Program-made: the position numbers and the translations under genes | NCBI GenBank assembly: GCA_036583965.1 | Contig: JAZBQD010000014.1 | Coordinates: 26,517,490-26,581,489, forward strand | Direction of reading: 5' to 3' | DNA length: 64,000 nt | Source: Prunella strophiata | Lineage: Eukaryota > Chordata > Aves > Passeriformes > Prunellidae | Notes under the pieces: generated by a model | What the model saw: the letters and a program-made list of their open reading frames with translations, nothing else | Database searches by the model: none | What the model was told of the DNA's origin: nothing | In this document: one piece after another, positions 40,201 through 55,200 of the stretch | Numbering within the stretch: position 1 is the first letter of the stretch | Layout of the letters: each line of letters starts with the position of its first letter

Positions 40201-43200
40201 AAGAGCCTTAATATCTCAGGATTCATATTTTGGAAGTGAGTTCCTGGAGCTGTAGTCTTTCACAGTTCTGAGTTTAGGTTAAGGTTATGGCAGGTTGTCC
40301 AAAAGTGTTGGACATTATTGCTGCTGTTATGAGATGAAGATATGGAAGCTTTGAATTGAGAATATGGAAATTCATGTGATAACTGATACAATATCATGGG
40401 GATGCAAACACAAGAAGTGAGACTCTCACATCTGTTACATTTTCAAATGTCAAGATAGTGAGGGATTGATTGCATTGATGCAGGGATTAATGTTACTATA
40501 TATAATAACTATAATGTTCCAGTTATTAATGTTCCTGTTACTTCTGAATCTCATTTTCAAATCTCAGCATAAATTGAGGATGAGGTGTGAGATGGCCTTC
40601 AAGAAACAAGAGGAAATGTAATCATGCATTTCTTCTTGTGTCTATTTTGCTAGTGTCTGAAAGAATTATTCTGCTTTTGAGGAAACCCAGATGAGGAAGG
40701 ACAAGGTATTAAAGCCAGCTGAATTGCAGACTCTATATATAGCAAGCTCTGTTCTGTGTGTCCTAGAGCTATAACAGAGTCTCATCTCAGGTTGGTTTCT
40801 AAGATGAACAATCTTTAGTACTGGATTGAGGTCACAGATCTAACAGCATCCATATTCAAAAATCTTTGATGCAAATTGTTACTCTTCCCAGTGCTGCTTC
40901 CAGTGCTAAAGCTTCAGGAATTTTTATTGCACTTAAACAAATGTCAGTAAGTGTTCCAGGATGCATAATTAATCATTTAGAGGTTTTAAAATCTCCTTTT
41001 CTAGTAAATATTGACTTTGCCTCTCTGTGATAAGAATGTGTTTAAAATTGTAAACACCATGAATTTATGCTGGATGGGAATACTGTGTTGGAGCTCCAAA
41101 AATGAATTGTGGAAAAAACAATCTCTTTTCTTACTAAAGATTCAAGGTCAGTTGAGTTAGGAAAAAGAATGGCTAAGGGAATATCTTTCCTAATAAAATA
41201 TGTCATCATATCTCTATTATTGAGTGAAAGAGAAATAGGACTTTGGTTCAGTTTATTTCTGATAAAAGTAATATTAGAGTGGCTTTTTAAAAACTTTATT
41301 TTAATGTCAGCTATTTTTTTTTGTAAAAGAAGGAGTCAGAATGGTCTTTCTAAGAATGTGCTCTGCTCTTCAAAAGAAAATGATGTATGTACTATAACTA
41401 AGCATTCATAGGTATATTCATATAAGTGTATGGAATCAAAAAATCATAGAATGTGATGAGTTGGAAGGGAACCACAAGGGTCACCAAAGTCCAACTCGTG
41501 GCCCTGCACAGCACCGTCCCCAAGAGTCACGCCCTGTGCCTGAGAGCATTGTCCAGACACTCCCTGAGCTCTGTCAGGCTGGTGCTAGGACCACTGCCCT
41601 GGGGAGCCTGTTCCAGTGCCCAAAACCCTTTTTCTGATACCCAACCTAGACCTCCCTGACACAACCTAAGGCCATTCCCTTGGGTTCTGTCACTGATCAC
41701 CACAGAGCAGAGATCAGTGCCTGCCCCTCCTCTTCCCATCATGGGGAAGTTGCAACTGCAAGGAGATTTCTCCTCAGGTCTCCTCCAGGCTGAACAGAAC
41801 AAGTGTCCTCAGCTGCTCCTTGTACAGCTTCCCCTCAAGGCCCTTCACCATCTTTGTAGCTCTCCTTTGGTTGCTCTCTAATAGCTTTATATCATTCTTA
41901 TATTGTGGCACCCAAACCTGCACACAGCACTCGAGGTGAGGCTGCACTAATGCAGAGTAGAATGGGACAATCCCCTCCCTCAACCAACTGGTGAGTGAGT
42001 GTTTGATGTACTTAGAATCATGAGATAATGCAAGGGCTTTCACAGCCCCTCAGAATATTGATTTGTTGTGCTTATAGAAAAATAATGATTGTTTATGTAA
42101 TTTCAGACAACTAAGTATTAGTTGTCTGAAAAGAGTTGAATAGAACCCAGTATTTATTTATGAAGGGAGTTTAATATATGAATGTACCCATAAGTATTGC
42201 ATTCACACTGAGAAAAGATATAGCCAAGGCAATTAGCCTTTCTCTGTTATATGGCCTAATAGTAAATAACATAGTGAGCTGTGTTCCTGGTTAATCTTGA
42301 TCAATCTGTAGATGTTATACAAAGTGCATAGGTCTGATTCATGACCAATATGTAGAACCCAACTACCTCATACATGTTAGGGAGCCCAAACTCATGATAT
42401 AATGGGTGTGGAGTTGCTCTTCATAGGAACAATTAATCTGATGCACTGATCTTCAGCATTAGCCATGTGACTATTCTTTCAGATTGCTCATATCACCTAA
42501 GATCATACATACCATTGGCAATGGTTTTAGAACATGATTTACATTGCTTAAACATGAATGATTTTACTTATTAAAGATACTGCCTGCTGATCTTGTTTTG
42601 GACTGTGTATTTTCATAATTTAGTAGTTGTTCTTACAGCATTCTTCTGCAGGATGATGCCAAATGAGAGGTAATGTTTCTTCCTGTCACAATGACTGGAT
42701 TTTCAAGGACAGAACCCCAGACTGAATCCAAAGATCTGTCTTACTCATCACTGACAAGCTGGAGTTAGTGTGGTTCTCTGTGGACTAAGCAAAACCCCAG
42801 CTTGTCCCTACAGACAAGTGGAATACAGAGGAACCCTTATGTCATAACTGATGAAGGCTTTCTCTCTTTTAACTACTCCAGGCAAATTGGTCTTGACTGT
42901 AAAAGCTAGCCCATACTAGTCAGGAACATTTTGCTTTCTGAATATAGCCATAGTATTATGCAGTATACTCAGCCAGTGTACTTCTAGATGAGTAGTCCAT
43001 AAGGAGTGATGAAGCCAGACTAGGTTACATAAAGGTGAAATACAAATTTACTTTATATATGACAGATTTTTTAAAATAAAGCATAACTAATTGATTTCCT
43101 ATTCCTTTGTGTGGCATCATCCTGAAGTCAATGTGTTTCTCCTTTTGGTTTTTGCATATTAACCGATTTGTACAACATTTAAAGTGATGTTACTATTAAG

Positions 43201-46200
43201 ACTATCAGGATATAACTGCATACCCTCAAGGGAAATTGATAGCAGCTTCAAGTAAACAGAGTTCTAACTCAGTTAAAATAGTTCATGTGACTTCTGTTCG
43301 GGTTTAGTTTATTTAGTTTTTACCATACAGAGTACTTAATTTGAGAGACTGAGTGCTCATCAACATGTTTTTCTAGGTAGATTCTTACCCAAACTGGGCA
43401 TACCTAAATTTGCATGTAGTTACACATGCACAGACTGTCCAATCTGAAGAGTTTAGGACATGCCTCCCTAGTGGTCTATGTCAACCATAAAAGACCACTG
43501 ATTTCTCTAATATTTTTAATATAGATGTCTTAACCTCAGAGACAGACAGCCACACAACTGGCTCCCAGGCTCCATCAGCTACTTTGCTGACTGATCCAGT
43601 TTGGTCTTCATTAGCAATCACACACTGTCTCACACACCCACACTACAGCTGCAGCCTCCATGGACGCACGTGGGTCCTCTGATCCAAGGTCTCCCTCCAG
43701 TTTCTGCTACACAGACCCTCATTTGCTCCATTTTCTGGCCAGACTGACATATATTCTCACTAACCCATCATCTGACTCAGGTGCAGGTAGTTTGGTCCTC
43801 ATACATGCACAGAGGGATAGAGGCCCTTGTCCAGGGAAATAGAATCAGAATTTATTAAGATTGAGTGCAGGACATGACCAGCCTATTGTGCTGCAGAACC
43901 AACTATACACAAATGATCAACCCTTTTTGTCCCCTTATCCCTCTGTCTTCTCAACTTGTTCCTCCCCAAATCATCTGAATCCATCCCTTTCCCTGCCTTT
44001 GGTTCCTCCCCTAAATATCCCATTGGAAATCCTACTGAATCCCTGTGTCCCATAGCCCTAGACAGTGATGTCTCTCAGCTTGAAGTATTATCCAGCATTG
44101 TTTCATGTTGATATGTATCACCCCTAGGCAGTGGGGTGGAGGCTCTCACAGCACAGTTTTTAGAGGGATCCCAACAAGGTGTGTCTTTGCCTGCCATGGT
44201 GCTGCTGTGCTCTGCTGGATTTACATACATGGGCTTTTAATGCACTGGTGATGCTTCTGTGCTGAGCTCCAGCATAGTGGGGCTAGGGCATTACTTGATT
44301 CTCCAACTTTTTGTTGTCCCTTTGTGCTCCTTTGTGGATAAGCAGGAGCTGTTTATCACATAACCTAACATGTGAATAAGAATTTGTATAGTTTCCAATC
44401 ATCTCAGTACTATTCCAGCCTGTTCTTTGGGTACTTCACAATCATAATGTCCTCATTTACAAGTTCTATAATTTCTCACCTCAGGAGTTCCTTTAAAATT
44501 GTTCAGTCCTAACTCTATCAAAATGTGCTTTTGTAAAACCTTTTTCTTTCAATTGCAATTCTTTTATCCTGAGGTTGTTGGAAGGATGAGGGCCATATTG
44601 ACTCTGTAAGACTCAACATGACTAAATCTATTCTGGATAGCCAGGACTTTGGTGTAGGTACACACACACAGTTTGTGGTAATTGGGAGTGGGGCTGTAGG
44701 CTGAGCCTCAGCTGTGCAGGCTGTGCTACAGGCTACAGCTGTGCAGGGCAGGTGAGCAGCATTGACAGCAATGAGACACAGAGTGCCCAGGGAACAGAGG
44801 GCACACAGGTGCAATGCATGAACAATGAGGGGTATAAAAGGCTGGCCTAAAGAACAAGAAGGGCAGATGCCTGAAGCCTTCTGATGTGGTATGGTGTTAC
44901 TCTGTATGGGTTGAAGCCTTTGGATAATATATAATGATGCTCTATGTATTGTAGCCTTCTTGACTGTGGTGTGTGCTGTGACACTTTGGTATCTTTGTGT
45001 TTGGCTTTCTGCATCTATTCAGCAACACAAAGACTTTGAGTCTTTATATAATCAATCTTTTCTTAGTTCTTTCTACTGGAGAATCAATGGATGGCAGGTT
45101 GGACTAATGATGGTACAGATATCATCATTCTCCAACCAAAAATACAGTTAGTAACAGCAAGAGTGGTAAGTGAGCAAGTATATGAGATCATCTAATGGAC
45201 ATTAGGTTATTGGCATACTTTTAAATGCTGCCACCCTAGTCCAAACTTTAGTCTGGGCAGATGCAGTCTGTTAAATCTATCAGTGTTTATTTAGCAGTGA
45301 TTCTTCACAAAACTTGAAAAACAGTAATTACTGGTAAGATACTGTTTTTTCAGTCTTACATTGTTGGATATGGTCCTATTATTCTTCTATGTGTTTTCTT
45401 AAATTACACTTTTTACTTCTGTGCTTGTGTTATCACTCTAAATGTTGATCCTGCTGTTTGCATATTTGGAAAAAGATCTTTTTCTAACCCACTGTTGTAG
45501 CTAGCTCTAAGTACAGTAACGACCAAAGGTCGTATACTAAATAATCAAACTCATAATATGTATTGCACTTGCTGTATCAAATACAAATCACAAATTGAAG
45601 ATAATCAGTACGAAAACAAGATCAACTTGGTGGAATCCTCTAGTTTTGCAGACTTATACTAAGGCCAAGACTGTAAGCAGCTCAAGGTTAAAGAAAGCAA
45701 GTGGAATAAACTGCTTTAGAACCTGAACTTGAGTAACAGCCTTAATCCCATGAATAGTTGACCATGAATTTTGTTGTATTATTTGAGGAAACTAAACAGG
45801 AGGAATCAAATTAAGTGCATTCAAAATTGAGTCGCATTCACACTGACACAACAAAAGTACTAAATCAGAATTAGATATGCAATACGCTTTTATCTTAAAA
45901 TCTATGTTAACTGAATTGATAATACATTTTTCATTTCCCTTTATTCTTAGTTAAAATTATAAAAATTATTTTACTTTGAGATTTTTAATGCTTAGTTGCT
46001 TTATGCAACAGGTTTTTTGATACTGGAAAGAAAATCAAAGATAGCCTTACTCAAAATATAATCTACTTTTTTCAATTTAATACCTGTAACTGCGCCTGCT
46101 TGAAATTAATCCTAAAATACTTTTTCTTTTTTTTTTTTGTATATACAGTTATTTGTTAGGCTTTAAAATACGAATTTCTAAAAGGATTTTTTCTCCACTG

Positions 46201-49200
46201 CTACTAAAGGCAAATATTCAAGTTTACTTTCTTTGAAGTTATTTGAAGATATACATCAAATTCAGTGAAGAAGTGTTCATATTAGGTAAAACCATACATG
46301 GAAAAAATGTATTCTTTAATAAGATAATATATTTGGCATAACACTATATTCTAACAAATAGGAATCCCTAGAAAGAAAAAAAAAATCACATTTACTAAAA
46401 TGATACACTTCTAAGTATATTTGATAAGTAACATTATTAAGTCATATAGGTTAGAGCAAGAGTTGTCAATTTGGTGTATTTGTGCATAAAATAGAGAATG
46501 GAATCTATTTTTCTGCTGTTCAGACTAAGTAATATTATTATTATGTGTCTGAATTATGATACATATTATTGTGTAAAAGTTTGCATTTTCAAAATTCTCT
46601 GTAAAATTGTCTATGTACTTTGTATAAACTGAGTTTACACAACTGAACATGTGTACAAATGTAGGCAGAGTACTAATAAAGCGCCTGGCCATGTGCTTAA
46701 AAAACTTCAGTCAATGTGTTTCTGCCAGATGAACAAAAAGCATGGAAAGTTTGGAAGATTTGGCTCAGAACAAGACAAATTCCTGTAATATGTATTTATT
46801 CTGTGAAACATAGGGGCTGAGTCAATCTGAACTGGTTGATGTTTGCCACTGACATCAATGCAAAGAGGATGAAGTTTAGTATATCATGTCATCAGGCAGC
46901 TTTCTAAGGCTTTTAAAAGTTCTTATCATTGTTTACCAAGAATATTTTCCTTTCACATTAGCAAAACTACCATATAAGAACAAGAAATATTATTGTGTAG
47001 TCATGAAATCTTATAAGGGAATTATATAATGCAGATATATATATATCTAGAGAGAGAAATGTGATGGAAAAATTATGCATACCTTGCAAGCATAGTTCTT
47101 GTACTCTTGATGGAGAGGGTGTCTGTGTGGTGATTAGCAGGAAAAAACTTTTATTTCCTTGATTTTCTGTTCATATATGTGTAACAACAGCCACTTCACA
47201 ATTATTTCTTCCCAAAACCATAGCAAAATAAGAAATCAATCAACTAAGCATCTTTTTGTTTTTTGTCACTTTCATGTTTCTTTTGAAATTCTACTCTTTA
47301 TATGTAAGTACTTAAGCTCATTAAAAAAAAAAAAAAGAAAAAATAGTTATTTTCTTACCAAGTAAAGAATATTTTTAATTAATATTTGTTATCAGTTCAT
47401 AAGGCTCAATATTCTTTGCCCACAGTGAGAGCAGACTGTAAGGAGATCTTTCTGCATTTAGCAATATTGTAAATAGTATAACAGACTTCTGTTTCTTTGT
47501 GACAAACTTTGGCAAGATATAATGGAAGAAACTAATTGATAATCATGTTTTAATTCGCCATTGAATGAAAACTAATTTTTTTGCACAAAAAGTAGGTTCA
47601 ATTACCTTTCTAAAGTTCTTTAGGTAATGGGAAGGTTTTAATTTGCTGATGTACATGGGAAAACAGATTCCTAACTTATTAATGAATGCCACATTAAGAA
47701 ATTTGATTATTGACTGTATCACTGGAAGTAGTGTTTTTTGAGAACATTCTATATTAACAGTATTCTGAAGAGCTGCTAATTTTCTCTCAACAAATATTCT
47801 TTTCTGGAGATTGAATTGACATTTGTTGTCTGCCAAATCCTCCTTAGTGTTGCTTTCACAGATGTTTTATTGCACAGATAAATCAATATATTTAATGATT
47901 GTTCACATATCATATATGTTTATGATACTAAAGAAGGGATCTCAAGGCTTTTCCTCAATCCATACTCCACTTTTGTTTGAAGTCAGCTGCTTTTTATGGA
48001 GCTTATATATGACTGGACTTCTGTCCTGCTGCATTCTAATTGCAAGAGAAGAGCTTTAGCTGAAGCTGGAAGTTTTACAATGTAAGAATTTGTACTCAGA
48101 CTGTCCAATCTGAATTTGATTCTCAGTTATCAAAGCATAAATATCCCATGTATATTACTGGACCTGTTGCAATGCAAGACCTTCTAGGAGAGGATTTCAG
48201 CACCTGCCCAAGGGAAGAGAGCTGCCTGCAGCAGAGTCCTGCTTGTGTTTGCTGCGTTCTGTAGTTTGATAACCACACTGGGATTTTAGGCATGTCTTTG
48301 TGTGCCCTTTGGGAGCTGACAGTGATCAGTCTGTCCATCCTGTCTGGTGTCTCTGAGTCATCAGCATTTACTCATTGTCCTTTGTCCTTTGCCTCTCAGC
48401 CAGCCCAACCTGCGTGTCATGTGGAGTTTCACATAGGTGCATTTATATACTCTAATAAAGTCTCAGAGGTTTTTCTTTTTTTAAATCAGTATAGTTTCAG
48501 TTGACAAATATTTCCTAAGACCAGAGTCAGGAAGTAAAGCAATGTTTTAATTAATGAATGGCTTAAAGAAGAAAATTAGGGGAGAACAAATGAGGATTAT
48601 TTAACAGAGTTTTGGTAGGAGATTTTTTGTTTTTCCTTGATTTTTTTTTTTTTTTTTTTTAATTCAGGATGCCTAGCACATCATAAACAGTATAGTGAGT
48701 TCATGGATCCTTGCATTTTGAAAAAAAACAACCAACAACTCTTAAGTCAAAGCAAGCAAACTCACATAACCAAGTTAGTTATGTTCTGGTTCATAGTGTA
48801 ATTTTTTTTTTTTTGTAATATTTAAAATCTTACTTTCCATAGCACTTCTTGTTTTCTTCATTACTCCTATAAGCTGGTATATATCTAATGATGAAAATAT
48901 AATTGAATAAATAAACAATAATTGATAAACACTATGGAAAAGTATAAGAGAGGTACTTTCTCAATACATAAGGACTTCTTTCCTTCTAATAGAAAGGGAG
49001 AATTGTTTTTGCCATATAAGTAACATCTGTCTATTGTGGAGGAGCTATCAGTTCAGTGACTCAATTTTTACTATTCCATAAAGTTAAAATAATTACCTTT
49101 AATTGAAAAGATTAGGATGATTTTTCTTATCTGAAAGTTGCCTTCTGTAGAAAAGAACATCTGTAGATGCTTGAGCAGATTTTTTTAAGAAGTTGTGTTT

Positions 49201-52200
49201 GTTTTTTTTTTTTTTTTTCTTCTTCTTCTTCGCACCCAAGAAAATAATTCAATCCTGTTCTTCCAAGAAATTAAATTGCAGGGAGAGGTGAGGTACCCAG
49301 CATTATGTAGAATTATGCTCAGTGCAGAACACAATGTTTCACACAAATAACTTTGTATGCACACAGTATTACTTGTGGGAAAACAACTGCTTAAGTTTAT
49401 GAGCTAATGAATCATTCAAATACACACAATGAAAAAGAGACCCATCCACATCAGTATTCCCTAGTGTGGATATATATATATATATACACACACACACATA
49501 TATATAGATTCCATTTTATAGGTAATAAAATACAGAGTCAATAGTAAATGTTAAATTGTGTGTTAAGCATAACATGTCATTTTAGTGATGCAGATAATGA
49601 AAAATGTCAGTATGAAAAATTCTTTTTACTTATTAACTTCAAATTATTTTCTTTAAACAACAGCACTTAATTCTAATGTATGAAGTGAAGGGAAATATGG
49701 CTTGCCAATGACTGTTTAGCACTGTATTAGAAACTAATGAATAGAGGCTGTAATTCAGGACTCACAATTTTGTGTTCTGGAAGTTTTAATACTGATGATG
49801 AAAACTGTTACAGAAAAATAAATTGCTTTTGCAAAGGATACAATCAGTTTCAAATCTAGTCAGTTAGACAAAACAGTCTGCTGTTCTTAATGCACCTCTG
49901 TTATCCAATTTCCAGGCTCAGTTTTGTTGTTGGTTTTGGTAGATTAGCAGCCACATTTTCCACTTTGAAACAAAATATGCCCTTTACTGTTTCTTGAAAA
50001 GTCCGTAATAGATTGTGAAACTGATTAAACAGGACATGTAATGAGGCTGTCTGTAAAACATAGAAAGATAAAAAAATGTAATTTAGTTAACTTATTTTAA
50101 AAAGTATATAAGTATTTATTTAAAAAAAATAAGCAGCTAAAATATCAAGTTAAGTAAAAGAATAAATTTTCTGCCCCTTTAAACAATGATTGGTTCTCAC
50201 TAATCTGATGTTTGTTTGATTCTAGACTGACTGACCTAAAGACAATGAATACACATACTTGTGGAAAAGTAGTACAAAATCAGATGATAACCTCAGTGTA
50301 ATTACCAGAGTAATAGAGGGAGAACGGATCTAATTGAAATGACTATTCTGTCATTAGTCTTTGAGTCTGCCCTACATAAAATTCATGACTCTTATATAGA
50401 TGGATGTGTAAAATTATTTTTATAAATAAATTATATTGATATCAAGATGACACTTGCTATTTTAACTTTCTTTCAAGGTAATTTATCTCTTAAAGTTTAA
50501 TCACACTTGTTGCAGAGATCTTTAGATTATTTGTAGAATCAAATTTTTGACATTTCTGTACTTGCTAAGCCAAAAAATTAACATCACAGTTTTGCTTTAT
50601 TTGCAGCATCTGGCGGGGACCAAACATAAACTGCACTGACAGTTCAGGTTATACTGCTTTACATCATGCAGCTTTAAATGGACACAAGTAAGTGCCTCAC
50701 ATTTAGTTTTTTATGTGGAATGGTATTTAACTTTGCAATTCAAGAAAATATAGCACAGTTCTGAGATTTGTACCAAAAATTGGCAAACCTTGACTTATTA
50801 AAAGAGCCTTCTTTCCAATGGAATATGTTAATATAAGATGTTTGACACTGTCATCAATGTCAATAAGTAGTAATGAAACAAGGGAAATGTAGTTTATAAG
50901 CTATTGATTCTATACTGCTTCTTCCAAATTCTTCCTTGGTTTTGGGACAATTCAGCATTGTTATTGCTAGTCTTGGCTCTAGTGCTTTTTCATTGCTGGA
51001 AAATTTCAGCAGAAAATACTGTGTTATATTTCTGTATGTATGTATATATGTGTAGAGTGACTGTTTCAGAAAGAAGAATTGTGAAACAAAAACCAATAGA
51101 AATCAATCATTATCAAAGCAAAAGTAACATGAAAAAAAAAATTAGTAATTATACATTTAAAAGCAGGAAAAAAAAGGGTATTTTCACTAAAGAAAATTGT
51201 GACATAAAGCTTTGGTTAACTCCTCTGTGGGAGACAAGGAATTGACCCAAACCCAGTGGAAATTAAGAGTGATTTGCATAAATTTTGATGTGATTTTTGG
51301 ACTGTCCATAAAATAAAATGGATATATAATTATTTACTCATTGCACAATTTTTGTGACCTTTTATGGAAAAATAAAAACTTTAGGATGTGTCTTCAATTG
51401 TATTCTAGAAAGGTGCCTATTTTCTTTAGGATGGATAAACCTTTTGATGAATATGGGATATTCTTTCTAAATAAATATAAAAAGTAAACTCTTGAACTAG
51501 ATATTGTTCATTTTCCAAAGTTTCAACTGTGTAGGAAGGCATAGAATCATTAATATATTTTTACTTCCATAAAATTAGGTCTAAGTTCTTAATGTGGTCT
51601 ATTAAACTCAGCATTTTTGTTCATGATTTATGGATTGTTTCTTTTGCTATTGCTAATTTTTAACTGACCAAACCCCAAGCATTGGCTTGCAAAGATTGCT
51701 GATTTTAAATAGATGAGAACTGGGATTAGTATATTTAATACTAGCAATACAGTAATAGTTACACAGAAAGTTAAAAATATTGCAATATAAACACTGAAAC
51801 TATCAGAGGTTTCACAAGTGAATCCTAGCAATATAAGCTATAAAATCCCAAAACACACAAAAGCCAAATGATGATTTCAGACACAGTATTGACCAAACTT
51901 CTTTCAAGGTCAGGGAGGACTTAAAAATGTGGACTTGTGTACAGCAGCAAATATTACTACAGCCTTTGAAAAGTCCAATGTTGGCTGCTATGACCCCTTA
52001 CACTCAAAGCAGGATAAGTAGCAGTAACTGACATCACAATTATACCTTGTTATATTAAAGTAAACTGAAATATATCATGAGGTATTTTGTGATAAATCAT
52101 GAGGGTTTCAGGACCTGTTACTCAAGCCTGTTATACTGATCCTGCTGTAATGGTAGCATGGCCAGGAAGAGAATTGGACAGACACCTGGTGGTTCTAATT

Positions 52201-55200
52201 TTGCTAGTCATCACAAATAAATTACTTGATACTCTATTTGAGTTTTCAAACCAGATATTCAAAATGGCATACAATCATTTGACACAAGAATCTTCCTTAG
52301 GAGAAGTTTTTGTCCTTTAAAAACTTCTGGGATTTATTTTTCCCACTTTACACTAGGTTGAACCTGAGAGATTTCAGAGTTTGTCAAGAAAAGTAAGAAC
52401 ATAAGAATCTTTGACTGGGGTGCTTGGACACCATTGTTTAAATCCCTGCTTGATCACTGAATGTGATTAATTCCCTTCTTCTTGGTTATTCTGGGATCAT
52501 TTTCTTTCCTTGGGAAACTATTCTGCTTTATATAAGTAATTAAATATTATCTGGGGCAGGCACTGGAATCTCAGTCTCCTGAAGTAATTTCACTTAGCCT
52601 AGTAATGTTACTGGGCTAAGGACTTTCAGTCTACTCCTCTCTGAAATGTATTTGTACAAAATGAAAAAGTTCTGCCAAAGCACTAAAAAAGACGCACCCT
52701 AGATAAGTGTGATGGGTCACGGCATTCTTGAAGGATGAAGGAGATGCATGTTCTATTTTGTAGCTTGAATTTCACAGTAGACTCTTCCCAAAAATTCCTG
52801 CATGTTTTTTGTCCATAGATATCATCTGTGCAGGGCTTTTCTTCTGATTTTCTTCCACTTAGTTCAGTTTATGCTTCCTTTGTTTGATGTTCCTTTCAAA
52901 GGAACTGCTGTGTATGTCTAGCTCTCATTGGACCATTTACTGCAAAACTAACTATTACTTAGTGGGAAGTCTCTCAAATCTTGTGTACTAAAAGTTTCCC
53001 TCAGGAGTCACTTTTCTGAAACTTTTTGTATAACAGAAATCTTTCTGTAGTGGAGCTGCTCTTTCTTGACTAGTTCTCATGGTGTTTGATCTGTTCAGGA
53101 GTAACCAAAATCCAGCTTAAATTTTCCTCAAAGTTTAGATGTGATGACTCCAGTATCTTTTGAAGTCAACTGGCAGTTTCTTTTGAACTGGGTATATTCC
53201 CTCATAACTCACCACATTTTTCTTCCAATATGCAATTAAATAAGGTTCCATTAAGGTTGGAAGAATAATGGCTTTAGTGTTATCTTCTGTCTTAATGTGT
53301 AGTCAGTTTGTAGTCATTTTTTGTCATAACATAGGGCTACATTGAGCTCCCTCCCCTCAATGAATTTTTGAGCCAAATCCTGTCAGTGTTTCCATATTTG
53401 TGAAAAGTGTGCATAGAGCTGGCCACACTGGATCATAGATTCTCTTAGCTTAATAACTAAGGAGGCCTGACTGTGTCAAATTGTGAGACTACAAATGCAG
53501 CAATAAGACAGAATTTATTTACTTTCTGACATACTTGGTAATGTTATCAGTACGACACAGCTGATTTTTAGTTCAGCTTTTGAAGTTAAGTACAGGAGAC
53601 TGCTTAAAAATCAGGGATGCAGTATACCAACTTATGCTAATCTTTCACTTAATGTATGATAAACCACACCAAAAGGAATAGAAAGAGAATTTAAATGGTA
53701 ATAAGTCACTTTCCCCCTCACTGCTGCAAGGCAGCTGAATGTGGAAAATAAAAATAGAAGCAGTTATTTCATAGAAGTTGTACATAGAAGTTATTTCATA
53801 TATCTATCTAGATCATCATTAAGTTGTTTCCTAACTATCTTTGAGATAATGCCTTAATGAAGAGGAAAGACTATTACTTAAGCCTTATGGTAAGAAATGT
53901 GTCCATCAAACTATCCTCTTGTCATCCTGCCTCCAGAATTCAGCAGTGATGGGGACGAGTACTTCTCTGCCTTTAGTGCCTCGAGGGACATGCATGTGTT
54001 CTGTACAGGCAAATTCTAAAAATGATTCTGTGTCCAGGTGATACTATTGAAAAAAACAGATTCAGAGAGCTGATGATAATTTTGTTGATGGTATTTGTAA
54101 GAAGTAAGAATCATTACAATTAATAGCATTTTGTCTATGTTCCACTATCTATTTAATTTTCAGAAATTATTGGTCTTCACTTTTTGTAGCTGTTTTGCTT
54201 GAAATACAGGCTTGGGTTTTTTTCTCTTTTCCATGATAAAAATATTGGTCATATGTATGTTAATGTAAAAATTTAATAAAATTACCTTCTTGTTGATTTT
54301 GAGATTTACCTCCTGTTTTCCAGGGATATAGTTCTCAAATTACTTCAGTATGAAGCATCAACCAATGTAGCAGATAATAAAGGTTACTTTCCTATTCACT
54401 TGGCTGCTTGGAGAGGAGATGTAGATATCGTGAAGATTCTCATCCATCATGGACCATCACACTCCAGAGTGAATGAACAGGTGAAGTGATAAAAAAATAT
54501 TTATGTGCATCATCAGAAAACCAGCACATATTCTTTGGGTCTGACCAATTCATAGACAAGTTTAAAAAAGTCTATTTTCCATTTTTTTCAGTAATTTCTT
54601 CTAAAAGATTTTATCAATCTTCCATTATAAGCATACCAGATACCTTTCTTCTGAATAGGCACTGACTTAAAGAATATTAGATTTAAAAAGCATGGAAAAC
54701 CTTCTTTTTGTTTTGGAAAAATCACATGAAGACACCTTTTCTGTAGAAACACTGAAATTTGCACAAACGGTTTATTTCTTACTCTATTAAGTTCCTGAAA
54801 ATCTTTGAGGTAAAATTAATGTCCTTGGTATATTTTCAGAGTACTGTATATAATCAGGTATGCAAAGGTAAATGACTAACCAGATGGACTGCATGGATAC
54901 ACATGCAGCAGAAAGGACACATAAAAAGAAAAAGACCAAGAAAAAAATTGAGAGTATTACAGTGTGTAAGGGCAGTATAAGCATGTTGCATTCTGCTGTC
55001 AAACATATGGTATACCTTCTGTTTTTATTCTGTATTTTCCTACATGGTCCATTCATAGGATTAGTATTTAGAAATAGAAAGAAGCTGATTAAAATTTGAC
55101 ACCATCTAGGCTGAGCTGCTTAAGAACTAGAAGTAGGCTGTGAAATACAGATAGCTACCATTAAGCAATTGCATTTGCCAGGGTAATCAGTGAGTTGGAA

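Larger units (their letters stand above)
4943..50606 (+). other. ANKS1B: ANKS1B intron 1 (45.7 kb)
   Basis: The intron is bounded by GTAGGG at 4943 and TTTGCAG ending at 50606. It is AT-rich and CpG-poor throughout, apart from slightly GC-richer patches (around 9380-9520, 43520-44320, 44690-44840, 48160-48430). Recognisable contents are four CR1 fragments, microsatellites, homopolymer runs, a hairpin near 42101 and a possible LTR-like segment near 44600-45150. Many short open frames exist, the largest being 131 codons on the - strand at 18151-18546; none resembles a known protein. Stretches not listed separately hold nothing I could identify. Long first introns of neuronal genes often contain enhancers, but these cannot be seen without comparison to other species. 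Confidence 0.85.

Noticed and set aside
41527..41802. 91-codon antisense frame
   Set aside because: It lies in the 3' UTR of the CR1 copy and is not a gene.
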